Shown one piece after another: positions 54,166-62,136 of a stretch of 64,000 bases of DNA. The stretch covers positions 1 through 64,000 of the forward strand of contig NZ_CAKMMF010000013.1 of NCBI RefSeq assembly GCF_927798095.1. Reading direction: 5' to 3'. This DNA is from Paenibacillus plantiphilus (GTDB taxonomy: Bacteria > Bacillota > Bacilli > Paenibacillales > Paenibacillaceae). A program made the position numbers and the translations under genes. Numbering within the stretch: the first letter of the stretch is position 1; every line of letters begins with the position of its first letter. The notes under the pieces were generated by a model. The model ran no database searches, was not told the origin of the DNA, and was given only the letters and a program-made list of their open reading frames with translations.

Positions 54166-55449
54166 ATGCATGTAGTTTGGGCGCATGACCATACGTTCTA
54201 CTTCAATGAATCAGGAAAGTTTTATTCCGGCGGCAAACTGCCCTATGCGGTGTGGGAACGATATTTGTCCGTGTTCGATCGTGTAACCGTGGCCTGTCGG
54301 GGACAAAAGACTGGACCGTCCGCAGATATGCAGGGCAAGACGCTGTCGAGCGGACCGAATGTTGACTTTCTCGTGCTGCCATCACTAAGCAATCCCGTTA
54401 ATAAGCTGACAAAAAGAGGGTATGTGGAGCAGAGCTTGATCGAGGTTATCCGAACGGCTGATGCTGTTATCGCTCGGATGCCCAGCGAGATTGGCAGTGA
54501 AGCGATTCGCGTCGCTCGTCAGCTGGGCAAGCCATATTCGATTGAGATGGTCGCCTGTGCATGGGATGGACTGTGGAATTACGGCAATGCGCAGGGCAAG
54601 CTGTACGCGCCGTTTGCACTGTGGAAGACGCGGCGGCTCGTGAAGCAGGCGCCATTCGGCATCTATGTAACAGAGCAGTTTCTGCAGCAGCGGTATCCCC
54701 TGAGCGCTTCCGGGGTTCAAGGCTCCTGCTCCAATGTTGAAATTCCGGCGCCGGCGGAGGATGTGCTGGCTCGAAGGCTTCAACGAATCACATCCACCAT
54801 GCTGGAGACGAACAGAATGAAGCCCTTCCGAATCGGCTTGATCGGCTCGTTGAATGGCCGCACGAAAGGGATTGATACCGCTCTGCGGGCGATTGCGAGA
54901 ATCGCCAAAACTTCGCAGCCCTTCGAGCTCGTCATACTCGGAGACGGTTCGCCGGAGAAATGGCATGCTTATGCAGCCAGACTTGGTGTGCGGGAGCTTG
55001 TAAGCTTTCAGGGCGTTCTGCCCAGCGGGGATGCGGTTTTCCAGTGGCTGGATGAGTTGGATCTCTACATTCAACCGAGCTATCAGGAGGGTTTGCCGCG
55101 TGCGACGATTGAAGCGATGAGCCGCGCATGTCCGGTCATCGCTTCAACGGCGGGCGGCATTCCTGAGCTGATTGAAGGGGAATGGCTTCATCGTCCAGGC
55201 CATGTGAAGGGGCTCGCAGACCTGCTGCAGCAAGCGATAGGCAATGGAGCGTGGCTGGCGGAGCAAGCGGAGCTTAATTTTGCAAGGGCGAAGCAGTATA
55301 CCAAATCGAAGCTCGATCAGAAGCGGATGACATTCTGGCAATCCTTTCGCGACTTTGTTGCCTCCGATGATGTTCATCCGGACGCAAGAGTACGGGCAGA
55401 ATCCGGCACATACACCAAGAATGAATCGAAGGGAGTGGAAGCGCTATGA
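54166..55449 (+). CDS. GT4-family glycosyltransferase
   Basis: 427 residues with a GT-B fold. The N-terminal domain (MHVVWAHDHTFYFNESGKFY, GGKLPYAVWERYLSVFDRV) is distinctive; the C-terminal donor domain has IGLIGSLNGRTKGIDTALRA, ELVILGDGSPEKWHAYAARL and QPSYQEGLPRATIEAMSRAC with the E-x7-E motif. Acceptor and donor sugars cannot be told. A strong GAAGGAGG site precedes the ATG, and the gene ends overlapping the next by four bases. Confidence 0.9.
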   Translation: MHVVWAHDHTFYFNESGKFYSGGKLPYAVWERYLSVFDRVTVACRGQKTGPSADMQGKTLSSGPNVDFLVLPSLSNPVNKLTKRGYVEQSLIEVIRTADAVIARMPSEIGSEAIRVARQLGKPYSIEMVACAWDGLWNYGNAQGKLYAPFALWKTRRLVKQAPFGIYVTEQFLQQRYPLSASGVQGSCSNVEIPAPAEDVLARRLQRITSTMLETNRMKPFRIGLIGSLNGRTKGIDTALRAIARIAKTSQPFELVILGDGSPEKWHAYAARLGVRELVSFQGVLPSGDAVFQWLDELDLYIQPSYQEGLPRATIEAMSRACPVIASTAGGIPELIEGEWLHRPGHVKGLADLLQQAIGNGAWLAEQAELNFARAKQYTKSKLDQKRMTFWQSFRDFVASDDVHPDARVRAESGTYTKNESKGVEAL

Positions 55450-56492
55450 CAATACTAGTTACCGGGGCAGCGGGATTCATCGGATACCATCTGATTGACA
55501 GACTGCTGCGGGAAGGCAAGCAAGTAGTTGGCCTGGATAATTTCAATGATTATTATGATGTGCAGCTAAAGCGCGACCGTTTCGGAATGCTGCGGCAACA
55601 ATTATCCTTTATCGGCGTTGAAGGCGACATTGCGCGTTTCGAGGAATTGAATAGCCTGTTCGAGCGGCACGACATTTCGACGGTGATCCACCTGGCTGCT
55701 CAAGCGGGCGTGCGCTATAGCTTAACGAATCCGTTCGCTTATCTGGAATCGAATCTGACTGGCTTCGGCAATGTGCTGGAGAGCTGCCGCCGTCATGGGG
55801 TCAGCCACCTGCTGTATGCGTCCTCCAGCTCCATCTATGGCGCGAATGTGAAAATGCCGTTCAGCGTTCACGACAATGTGGACCATCCCGTCAGCCTGTA
55901 TGCGGCGACCAAGAAATCCAATGAGCTGATGGCGCATTCTTACAGTCATCTCTACGGATTGCCGGCGACTGGGCTGCGGTTCTTCACGGTCTATGGCCCT
56001 TGGGGCAGGCCGGACATGGCGTACTTCAGCTTTACACGCGATATTTCGAACGGGATTCCAATCAAGGTGTTCAATGAAGGGCGGATGCAGCGGGACTTCA
56101 CCTATATTGACGATATAGTGGAGGGTATTGTGCGGCTGCATGACCGTCCGCCGACAGCGGACCCGCAGTGGGATCGAGAGCATCCAGATCCAGGGACAAG
56201 CTATGCGCCTTACAAGGTATACAACATCGGGAACAATAAACCGGAGGCGCTCATGACTTTTATCCGAACGATTGAGCAAAAGCTCGGCAAGGAAGCGAAG
56301 CTTGAGTTCATGCCGATGCAGCCGGGCGATGTGGAAGCGACCTATGCGGATATCGAGGATTTGACCCGCGATGTCGGGTTCGCGCCGACAACCTCGATTG
56401 AGGAAGGCATTGGCCGATTCGTAGATTGGTATCGGAGCTATTATACATCGAGGGAAGCTGTCGAGGAGCTGCTGCGCGTTGGCCGCTCTTGA
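55446..56492 (+). CDS. UDP-glucuronate 4-epimerase
   Basis: 348 residues of extended SDR. Visible are GAAGFIGYHLIDRLL, DNFNDYYDVQLKRDR (a signature of the UDP-GlcA epimerase group), HLAAQAGVRYSL, catalytic Ser in ASSSSIYG, Tyr-x3-Lys in SLYAATKKSNEL, and TVYGPWGRPDMAYF. It interconverts UDP-GlcA and UDP-GalA in the cytoplasm. GalU and Ugd at the end of the locus supply its substrate, so the EPS probably contains galacturonic acid. Coupled to the previous gene by an ATGA overlap. Confidence 0.92.
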   Translation: MTILVTGAAGFIGYHLIDRLLREGKQVVGLDNFNDYYDVQLKRDRFGMLRQQLSFIGVEGDIARFEELNSLFERHDISTVIHLAAQAGVRYSLTNPFAYLESNLTGFGNVLESCRRHGVSHLLYASSSSIYGANVKMPFSVHDNVDHPVSLYAATKKSNELMAHSYSHLYGLPATGLRFFTVYGPWGRPDMAYFSFTRDISNGIPIKVFNEGRMQRDFTYIDDIVEGIVRLHDRPPTADPQWDREHPDPGTSYAPYKVYNIGNNKPEALMTFIRTIEQKLGKEAKLEFMPMQPGDVEATYADIEDLTRDVGFAPTTSIEEGIGRFVDWYRSYYTSREAVEELLRVGRS

Positions 56493-56546
56493 TTGAGTGC
56501 CCTTCTATATGAATCTACTTTCGATTAGATAGGAAGGAGAATAACG

Positions 56547-58502
56547 ATGAGAAAAGTAGCGCATGTATGTACGTCGGGCATCAGCCACAAAATTCTCGGC
56601 GACAAGCTGACGCTGCTGCATCAGGCCGGATATGAAGTAACCTTCATATCTGCTGGCGATGGTCTGAACGAGACGATTCGCGAGAGTTATCCGTTCCGCT
56701 GGCAGGATGTCCCAATGAGCCGGACGATCCAACCGCTTCGCGATTTACGTTCCATATGGCAAATGCGCAAGCTGTTCAAGAGAGAGCAGTATGACGTTGT
56801 TCACACGCATACAGCCAAGGCAGGCTTGATCGGAAGAGTCGCGGCAAGGCTGGCCGGTGTTCCGACGATTATTCATACGAGCCACGGGCTGCCGTTCTAT
56901 GAAGGGCAAGCACGCGGATCCTATGCAATCTACCGGCTGCTTGAGCGGACGGCGGCGTTGTTCTGCGATGCGCTTGCTTCCCAGAACAAAGAGGATATTG
57001 CTGTGATGCAGCGGCTGGCGCCGTGGCGCAAGGTTTATTTTGAAGGCAATGGCGTTGATGTGGCCAAGCTGGATGAGGCGGCGTCTCAAGCGCTGGCTCG
57101 GCTGAACGAAAGTGACCTGAAGCAAGCCTACGGCATCCGGGAGGACAGGCCGTTGCTGCTCATGGCTGCACGGTTCGAGCCGGTCAAGGATCATGACCTG
57201 CTGATCGATGCGCTTGTTCAAGCCAAGAAGGCGGATAAGCTCTGCTGGGTAACCGCATTGGCGGGACAAGGGCCGCTGGAGCAAGCGGTGCGTAAGCGGA
57301 TCGCGGATGAGGGGCTGGAGGGCGATATTGTTTTGATCGGTCAGCAATCGCCGCTTGTCCCATGGCTGCTTATTGCAGACGCAGTGACGCTGAGCAGCGA
57401 GAAGGAAGGCATACCAAGGTCGCTCATGGAAGCGATGGCCTACGGCAAGCCAGTTGTCGCAACCGATGTTCTCGGCACAAGAGAGCTGGTGGTGAGTGTT
57501 AGAGAGGATGCTGGCAAGGCTGATAATGCAGCAAGTGCAGCAACAGCAGCAAGTGCAGCAAGTGTAGCAACAGCAGCAAGTGTAGCAAGTGCAGCAAGTG
57601 CAGCAAGTGCAGCAAGTGCTATAAATACTGCTGCTGGAGGCAGCAAGCAAGAGCTGGAAGCGGAAGCTACAGGCGAGCTTGTGCCTTACCGCGATGCGGC
57701 GGGACTATCTGCTGCGCTCCATCGCATGATGAGCGATCAAAGCCTTCGCGAATCATTAGGCGCAGCGGGAAGGCGTCGCATTGAATCACAATTTACCGAA
57801 TCGCTAGTCGTTGAACGGATAAGCGCTATGTATGACGAGGTTGCGGCGCATAAATCCAAGACGGGCAGGTGGAATGCAATAGGGAAGCGATTCATCAAGC
57901 GTGCGGCTGATTTGATCATTAGTATCCCTGCGGTGCTTTTGCTCCTGCCAGTTATTGCCGTGACAGCTCTGGCTGTCCGCTTCAAGCTGGGTTCGCCGGT
58001 GCTGTTTCGGCAGCAGCGTCCAGGTAGATATGGCAATCCGTTTCTTCTGTTCAAATTCCGCACGATGACGGATGGAAAAGACGCTGCAGGCCATGATTTG
58101 CCGGATGAGGTGCGGCTGACTGCTTTCGGAAAGCTGCTTCGCAAATTGAGTCTTGATGAGCTGCCGCAGCTGCTGAACGTTATTCGCGGAGACATGAGCT
58201 TAATTGGTCCCAGACCGCTGCTGATGGAATATATGGATTTGTATACCCCTGAGCAAGCGCGCAGACATGAGGTCCGTCCCGGCATTACGGGCTGGGCTCA
58301 GGTGAATGGGCGCAATGCACTGACTTGGGAGGAGAAATTCAACCTCGATGTATGGTATGTCGATCATCATTCCTTGCTGCTGGATTGTAAGATTGTGCTG
58401 ATGACCATTATTAAAGTGATGAAGCGGGAAGGCATTCAACAGGAAGGGCAAGCCACTGTTTGCAAATTTTCCGGCAGCCGCAATGCGGAGCGTGCCATAT
58501 GA
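56547..58502 (+). CDS. GT4 glycosyltransferase fused to a phosphoglycosyl transferase (EpsL/PglC-like)
   Basis: 651 residues, two enzymes in one. Residues 1 to about 430 are a GT4 glycosyltransferase (HVCTSGISHKILGDKLTLLH, DVVHTHTAKAGLIGRVAARL, MAARFEPVKDHDLLIDALVQ, SSEKEGIPRSLMEAMAYGKP). From about 447 to the end is a monotopic phosphoglycosyl transferase: a re-entrant hydrophobic helix (IISIPAVLLLLPVIAVTALA), PVLFRQQRPGRYGNPFLLFK, the catalytic pair in SLDELPQLLNVIRGDMSLIG and PRPLL, and RPGITGWAQVNGRNAL. The PGT starts the lipid-linked unit and the fused GT probably adds the second sugar. An Ala/Ser-rich 30-residue tract interrupts the GT domain near residue 328. Confidence 0.92.
   Translation: MRKVAHVCTSGISHKILGDKLTLLHQAGYEVTFISAGDGLNETIRESYPFRWQDVPMSRTIQPLRDLRSIWQMRKLFKREQYDVVHTHTAKAGLIGRVAARLAGVPTIIHTSHGLPFYEGQARGSYAIYRLLERTAALFCDALASQNKEDIAVMQRLAPWRKVYFEGNGVDVAKLDEAASQALARLNESDLKQAYGIREDRPLLLMAARFEPVKDHDLLIDALVQAKKADKLCWVTALAGQGPLEQAVRKRIADEGLEGDIVLIGQQSPLVPWLLIADAVTLSSEKEGIPRSLMEAMAYGKPVVATDVLGTRELVVSVREDAGKADNAASAATAASAASVATAASVASAASAASAASAINTAAGGSKQELEAEATGELVPYRDAAGLSAALHRMMSDQSLRESLGAAGRRRIESQFTESLVVERISAMYDEVAAHKSKTGRWNAIGKRFIKRAADLIISIPAVLLLLPVIAVTALAVRFKLGSPVLFRQQRPGRYGNPFLLFKFRTMTDGKDAAGHDLPDEVRLTAFGKLLRKLSLDELPQLLNVIRGDMSLIGPRPLLMEYMDLYTPEQARRHEVRPGITGWAQVNGRNALTWEEKFNLDVWYVDHHSLLLDCKIVLMTIIKVMKREGIQQEGQATVCKFSGSRNAERAI
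57528..57617 (+). repeat. 9-bp (Ala-Ala-Ser) in-frame repeats inside the GT-PGT gene
   Basis: Ten nonamers, mostly GCAGCAAGT with Thr/Val variants, encode an AAS-type tract at residues 328-357. The tract splits the usual GT4 sequence between the ELV of GTRELVVSV and the TGELVPYRDA loop, so it sits in a surface loop near the donor site. Confidence 0.92.
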
Positions 58503-59323
58503 CCGTACTTACTGATCGGGATATAGCTGCAATCATTCGGGAGAGGGAAGCATTGGACTTGTGTTGTTCCGGAAGTGAGAGCAATGTTCTTGACCGAACA
58601 TCTCCACTAGATCGAACATCTCCATTAGATCGCACATCTCCACTAGATCGCACATCTCCACTTGGCTGGATACCGCTCATCATTGTAGGAAATGGTGGTC
58701 ACGGACGCGTTATTGCCGATCTAGTGGAAGCGGCGAGAAAGTATCGGGTTATCGCGATGGCGGATGATTTATGCACAGATATTGCCTGCAAGGACGGCAT
58801 CTTCCATATCCATCCAGATAAGGTGCGTGAATTGGTAGAATCGGACAGGAATACGAAGGTCATGATCGCGATTGGGAGCAATGAAGCCCGTTCTGCAATG
58901 GTGCAGCGGCTTGGGCTGGCGCTTGAAAGCTATGCAACGCTTGTTCATCCGGCGGCAACTATTTCAGGGCATGCTTACATTGGCCCGGGATCGGTTGTGA
59001 TGGCAGGCGCAATTGTTAATCATAGCGCTTGCATAGGGGCGCATGCCATCGTCAACTCGGGGGCTGTTGTGGAGCATGATACTGAGGTAGGCTGGTTCGC
59101 CCATTTGTCTCCGAACAGCACAGTAGCGGGGAATGCCAGCATCGGGGATGGTGCGCATATTGGCATTGGTGCATCTGTCATCCCTTCTATCCGAATCGGC
59201 GCGTGGTGCATCGTTGGAGCAGGCGCAGCCGTGGTACGGGATTTGCCGGAGGGCGCAACTGCCGTCGGTGTTCCAGCCAAAGTAATCAAGCATCGGGATT
59301 GCAGATACGAAATTAGAACGTAA
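58499..59323 (+). CDS. PglD/NeuD-type acetyltransferase (EpsM-like) with N-terminal repeat extension
   Basis: 274 residues. From about residue 56 the protein is a canonical sugar N-acetyltransferase: PLIIVGNGGHGRVIADLVEA, then a beta-helix (HPAATISGHAYIGPGSVVMA) with the catalytic His in VNHSACIGAHAIVNSGAVVE and a closing VVRDLPEGATAVGVPAKVIK. It should acetylate the UDP-4-amino sugar made by the dehydratase and aminotransferase. The first 55 residues, containing four LDRTSP hexapeptides, are absent from typical family members, which begin at the Gly-rich loop. ATG 58499 overlaps the previous stop (ATGA). Confidence 0.88.
   Translation: MTVLTDRDIAAIIREREALDLCCSGSESNVLDRTSPLDRTSPLDRTSPLDRTSPLGWIPLIIVGNGGHGRVIADLVEAARKYRVIAMADDLCTDIACKDGIFHIHPDKVRELVESDRNTKVMIAIGSNEARSAMVQRLGLALESYATLVHPAATISGHAYIGPGSVVMAGAIVNHSACIGAHAIVNSGAVVEHDTEVGWFAHLSPNSTVAGNASIGDGAHIGIGASVIPSIRIGAWCIVGAGAAVVRDLPEGATAVGVPAKVIKHRDCRYEIRT
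58589..58660 (+). repeat. 18-bp (LDRTSP) in-frame repeats, four copies
   Basis: Four 18-base units encode LDRTSP exactly, differing only in synonymous bases (GAC/GAT, CGA/CGC, CTA/TTA). They lie in the non-conserved N-terminal extension of the acetyltransferase. Confidence 0.95.
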
Positions 59324-59362
59324 CTATCAGTTCACACAACACAGAAAAGTAGATTGAGGCAC

Positions 59363-59616
59363 GCTGAAACCTTGAAAAACCGCCCTACAGTTGGCAGGAC
59401 GTAATAGAATCCCCTGCATCTGTCGCTGTAAGCTTGAAAAACAGTGTTACAGCACGGAAAAGTAGATTGAGGCGCGCTGTAAGCTTGAAAAACCGCCTTA
59501 CAGATGGCAGGACGTAGTAGAATCCCTTGCATCTGTCGCTGTAAGCTTGAAAAACAGTGTTACAGCACGGAAAAGTAGAATGAAACGCGCTGTAAGCTTG
59601 AAAAACCGCCTTACAG
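59363..59616. repeat. 113-bp tandem repeat with two hairpins per unit (locus B)
   Basis: 27-base hairpins CTGTAAGCTTGAAAAAC...TTACAG lie at 59426-59452, 59477-59503, 59539-59565 and 59590-59616, plus a decayed one at about 59363-59390. Alternate hairpins repeat with a period of exactly 113 bp, and the two within a unit are 62 bp apart (51 bp to the next unit). Period, internal spacing and hairpin core equal those of the array at 32961-33443. Confidence 0.92.
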
Positions 59617-59933
59617 ATGGCAGGACGTAGCAGAATCTCCTCCGGTTAGTATCGTAAGGAGGAAATGTAGTAAAACTGCGCGGATTAGTAACGTGAGTGG
59701 GCTGGGTTATCGGTTTCTTGCAGTTTATACGATAATAGCAAGCAACTACCAGACAGCGCACACAACTCCCATTGTCATTCTGGGGTGTCGTCATAGACAT
59801 CAGGAGTGTTTATGCCGCGTTTCATTTCTGCAGTTTAGCAGTTCAAGTGCTGCTGAGGACGCTGTATGGACCTCTAATTATTCAGAATAGTGGGAATATT
59901 GCGTCAATATTAGCAAGCAATTATGCCATTGGC

Positions 59934-60013
59934 TCAACTCAGCTCAACTCAACTCAACTCAACTTAACTCAACTCAACTTAACTCAACTCAACTTAACTC
60001 AACTCAACTTAAC
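59934..60013. repeat. 5-bp tandem repeat, 16 copies, upstream of the aminotransferase gene
   Basis: Sixteen pentamers TCAAC/TTAAC (one TCAGC), with a higher-order 15-bp pattern (TCAAC TCAAC TTAAC) repeated four times. It ends 61 bp before the aminotransferase ATG, directly beside a possible -35 box. Confidence 0.95.
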
Positions 60014-60074
60014 TTACACACAAGAACACATTCATTATATTCAGCATAATTTCACGACCAAAGGAGAGAGGCTC

Positions 60075-61247
60075 ATGACGAACGAGAAGCGAATCTATCT
60101 ATCGCCTCCGCATATCGGGGATAGGGAGCAGCGCTATGTGCAGGAAGCGTTCGCGACGAATTGGATCGCGCCGCTTGGTCCTAATGTAGATGAGTTCGAG
60201 CGGGAGCTTGCCCATAAAGTGTCCATCAAAGGGGCATTGGCGTTAAGCTCGGGGACAGCAGCTATTCATCAGGCGCTGCGCATTGCCGGAATTGGAAGAG
60301 GGGATACAGTATTCGTATCCACATTGACGTTCATCGCTAGTGTGAATCCTGTGCTTTATGAGGGAGCAGAGCCAGTGTTCATTGATTGCGACTTTGAGAC
60401 ATGGAACATGTCGCCCCAGGCGCTGGAGCGGGCGCTCATTGCCGCCAGAAAAGAAAATCGATTGCCCAAAGCGGTTATCGTAGTCAATCTATACGGGCAA
60501 AGCGCCGATATGGACCCGATTATTGAGCTGTGCCATCGCTTCGGCGTCATGGTCATTGAAGATGCGGCTGAATCGCTCGGCGCCACATATAAAGGCCGGG
60601 CCAGCGGAACGCTCGGCGCGTTCGGCATCTATTCCTTCAACGGGAACAAAATCATTACGACCTCAGGCGGCGGCATGCTCGTCTCTGACAACGACGATGC
60701 GCTGGCCAAAGCCCGTTATTGGTCCACGCAATCCCGTGATCCGGCGCTGCACTACGAGCATAGCGAGGTCGGGTACAACTACAGGATGAGCAATGTGCTT
60801 GCGGGAATCGGCCGCGGCCAGCTGCAATTGCTGGAGGAGCGGGTTCGTGCAAGGCGAGCTGTATTCGAGCGTTATGAACAGGCGTTTCGGAATGCCCCCG
60901 GCATTCAATTCATGCCGGAGGCAGGATACGGTCGTTCAACCCGCTGGCTGACAGCAATGACCGTCAATCCGCGAATCGCTGGAGTAAGCGCTATTGAGCT
61001 TGTGCGGGCGCTTGAGGCAGACAATATTGAAGCCCGGCCTGTGTGGAAGCCGATGCATCTGCAGCCGCTGCTGCGCAAATATGATTACTATCCGCATACC
61101 GAGCAATTCAGCGTGTCGGATCAGTTGTTCACGCAAGGGATCTGTCTCCCATCAGGCTCCAGCATGAGCGAGCAGGATCAGGAGCGGGTCATATCAGGTA
61201 TCTCGCATCTTATGGAGACAAGGAGGGCGACTCATGAAAGTGCGTAA
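60075..61247 (+). CDS. DegT/DnrJ/EryC1-type sugar aminotransferase (EpsN/PglE-like)
   Basis: 390 residues, PLP-dependent. Landmarks are [51 protein letters not shown] (PLP-ring Asp), the Schiff-base Lys in [16 protein letters not shown], and [18 protein letters not shown]. It aminates the 4-keto sugar from the EpsC-like dehydratase. ATG 60075 after AAAGGAGAGAGG matches the family N-terminus; the frame extends upstream through the pentamer array, but that part is not conserved. The 3' end overlaps galU by 14 bp. Confidence 0.93.
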   Translation: MTNEKRIYLSPPHIGDREQRYVQEAFATNWIAPLGPNVDEFERELAHKVSIKGALALSSGTAAIHQALRIAGIGRGDTVFVSTLTFIASVNPVLYEGAEPVFIDCDFETWNMSPQALERALIAARKENRLPKAVIVVNLYGQSADMDPIIELCHRFGVMVIEDAAESLGATYKGRASGTLGAFGIYSFNGNKIITTSGGGMLVSDNDDALAKARYWSTQSRDPALHYEHSEVGYNYRMSNVLAGIGRGQLQLLEERVRARRAVFERYEQAFRNAPGIQFMPEAGYGRSTRWLTAMTVNPRIAGVSAIELVRALEADNIEARPVWKPMHLQPLLRKYDYYPHTEQFSVSDQLFTQGICLPSGSSMSEQDQERVISGISHLMETRRATHESA

Positions 61248-62136
61248 AGCGATTATTCCTGCGGCTGGCCTCGGCACTCGCTTCCTGCCGGCCACGAAAG
61301 CGCAGCCTAAAGAGATGCTTCCTATCGTGGACAAGCCCACGATTCAATATATTATCGAAGAGGCTATCGCCTCGGGAATCGAAGATATTCTGGTCGTCAG
61401 CGGACGGGGCAAACGAGCGATAGAGGATCATTTTGACAAATCATTTGAGCTGGAAGAGACGTTGAATCAGAAAGGAAAAAGTAAGGAGTTGGAACAGATC
61501 CGCTCCATTTCCGAAATGGCCAATATTCATTATATTCGCCAAAAGGAGCCCAAGGGTCTCGGTCACGCGATCTGGTGCGCGCGCAGCTTTGTCGGCAATG
61601 AGCCGTTTGCGGTGCTGCTCGGGGACGATATCGTGCAATCGGAGCAGCCATGTCTGAGCCAGCTTATGAAGGTCTACTCGCGCTTCTCCTCCTCGGTGGT
61701 CGGCGTGCAGCGAGTTGCGGATGAGGATGTGTCCAAGTACGGGATCATCGCTCCGCGCGGCGCTTCCATCGAACCATCGGTATTTTTCCTGGACACGCTG
61801 GTAGAGAAGCCTTCCCGCAAAGCGGCGCCATCCAATTATGCGATTATGGGACGTTATATTCTAACACCGGAAATATTCGATATTTTGGAGCATCAGAAGC
61901 CGGGAGCCGGCGGAGAGATTCAGTTGACCGATGCGATTAAGCAGCTGAATGATCAGAAGACGGTGCTGGCGTATCATTTTGACGGCGTGAGGTACGATGT
62001 TGGGGATAAATTCGGATTTATTAAAGCGACACTCGATTTCGCGCTGCAGCGCGAGGATCTGCAGGCGGACATGCTTGGTTATATTCAGAACGTGTATGAA
62101 CAGCATTTCTCACTCTTAAACAAGGTGGCGAAGTAG
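61234..62136 (+). CDS. galU: UTP-glucose-1-phosphate uridylyltransferase
   Basis: 300 residues of nucleotidyltransferase: [20 protein letters not shown] (UTP-binding loop with activating Lys), [34 protein letters not shown]-like [23 protein letters not shown] and the C-terminal [11 protein letters not shown]. It makes UDP-glucose, the substrate of the next gene's product. AAGGAGGG precedes the ATG inside the aminotransferase 3' end. Only a single copy is visible here, so whether it is the housekeeping galU or EPS-dedicated is unknown. Confidence 0.94.
   Translation: MKVRKAIIPAAGLGTRFLPATKAQPKEMLPIVDKPTIQYIIEEAIASGIEDILVVSGRGKRAIEDHFDKSFELEETLNQKGKSKELEQIRSISEMANIHYIRQKEPKGLGHAIWCARSFVGNEPFAVLLGDDIVQSEQPCLSQLMKVYSRFSSSVVGVQRVADEDVSKYGIIAPRGASIEPSVFFLDTLVEKPSRKAAPSNYAIMGRYILTPEIFDILEHQKPGAGGEIQLTDAIKQLNDQKTVLAYHFDGVRYDVGDKFGFIKATLDFALQREDLQADMLGYIQNVYEQHFSLLNKVAK

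Larger units (their letters stand above)
59324..60074. other. 751-bp gap in the EPS locus holding two repeat arrays
   Basis: This separates the acetyltransferase from the aminotransferase gene. It contains the 113-bp hairpin repeats (59363-59616), about 300 bp of plain sequence, the pentamer array (59934-60013), and a possible promoter right after it (TTACAC at 60014-60019, 16 bases, TATATT at 60036-60041). An open frame crosses the right half in phase with the aminotransferase, but it lacks a credible start. Confidence 0.7.

Noticed and set aside
56745-57650. 301-residue minus-strand ORF opposite the GT-PGT gene
   Set aside because: It is Cys/Thr-rich only because it mirrors the Ala-Ser repeat; the plus strand has clear GT4 motifs.
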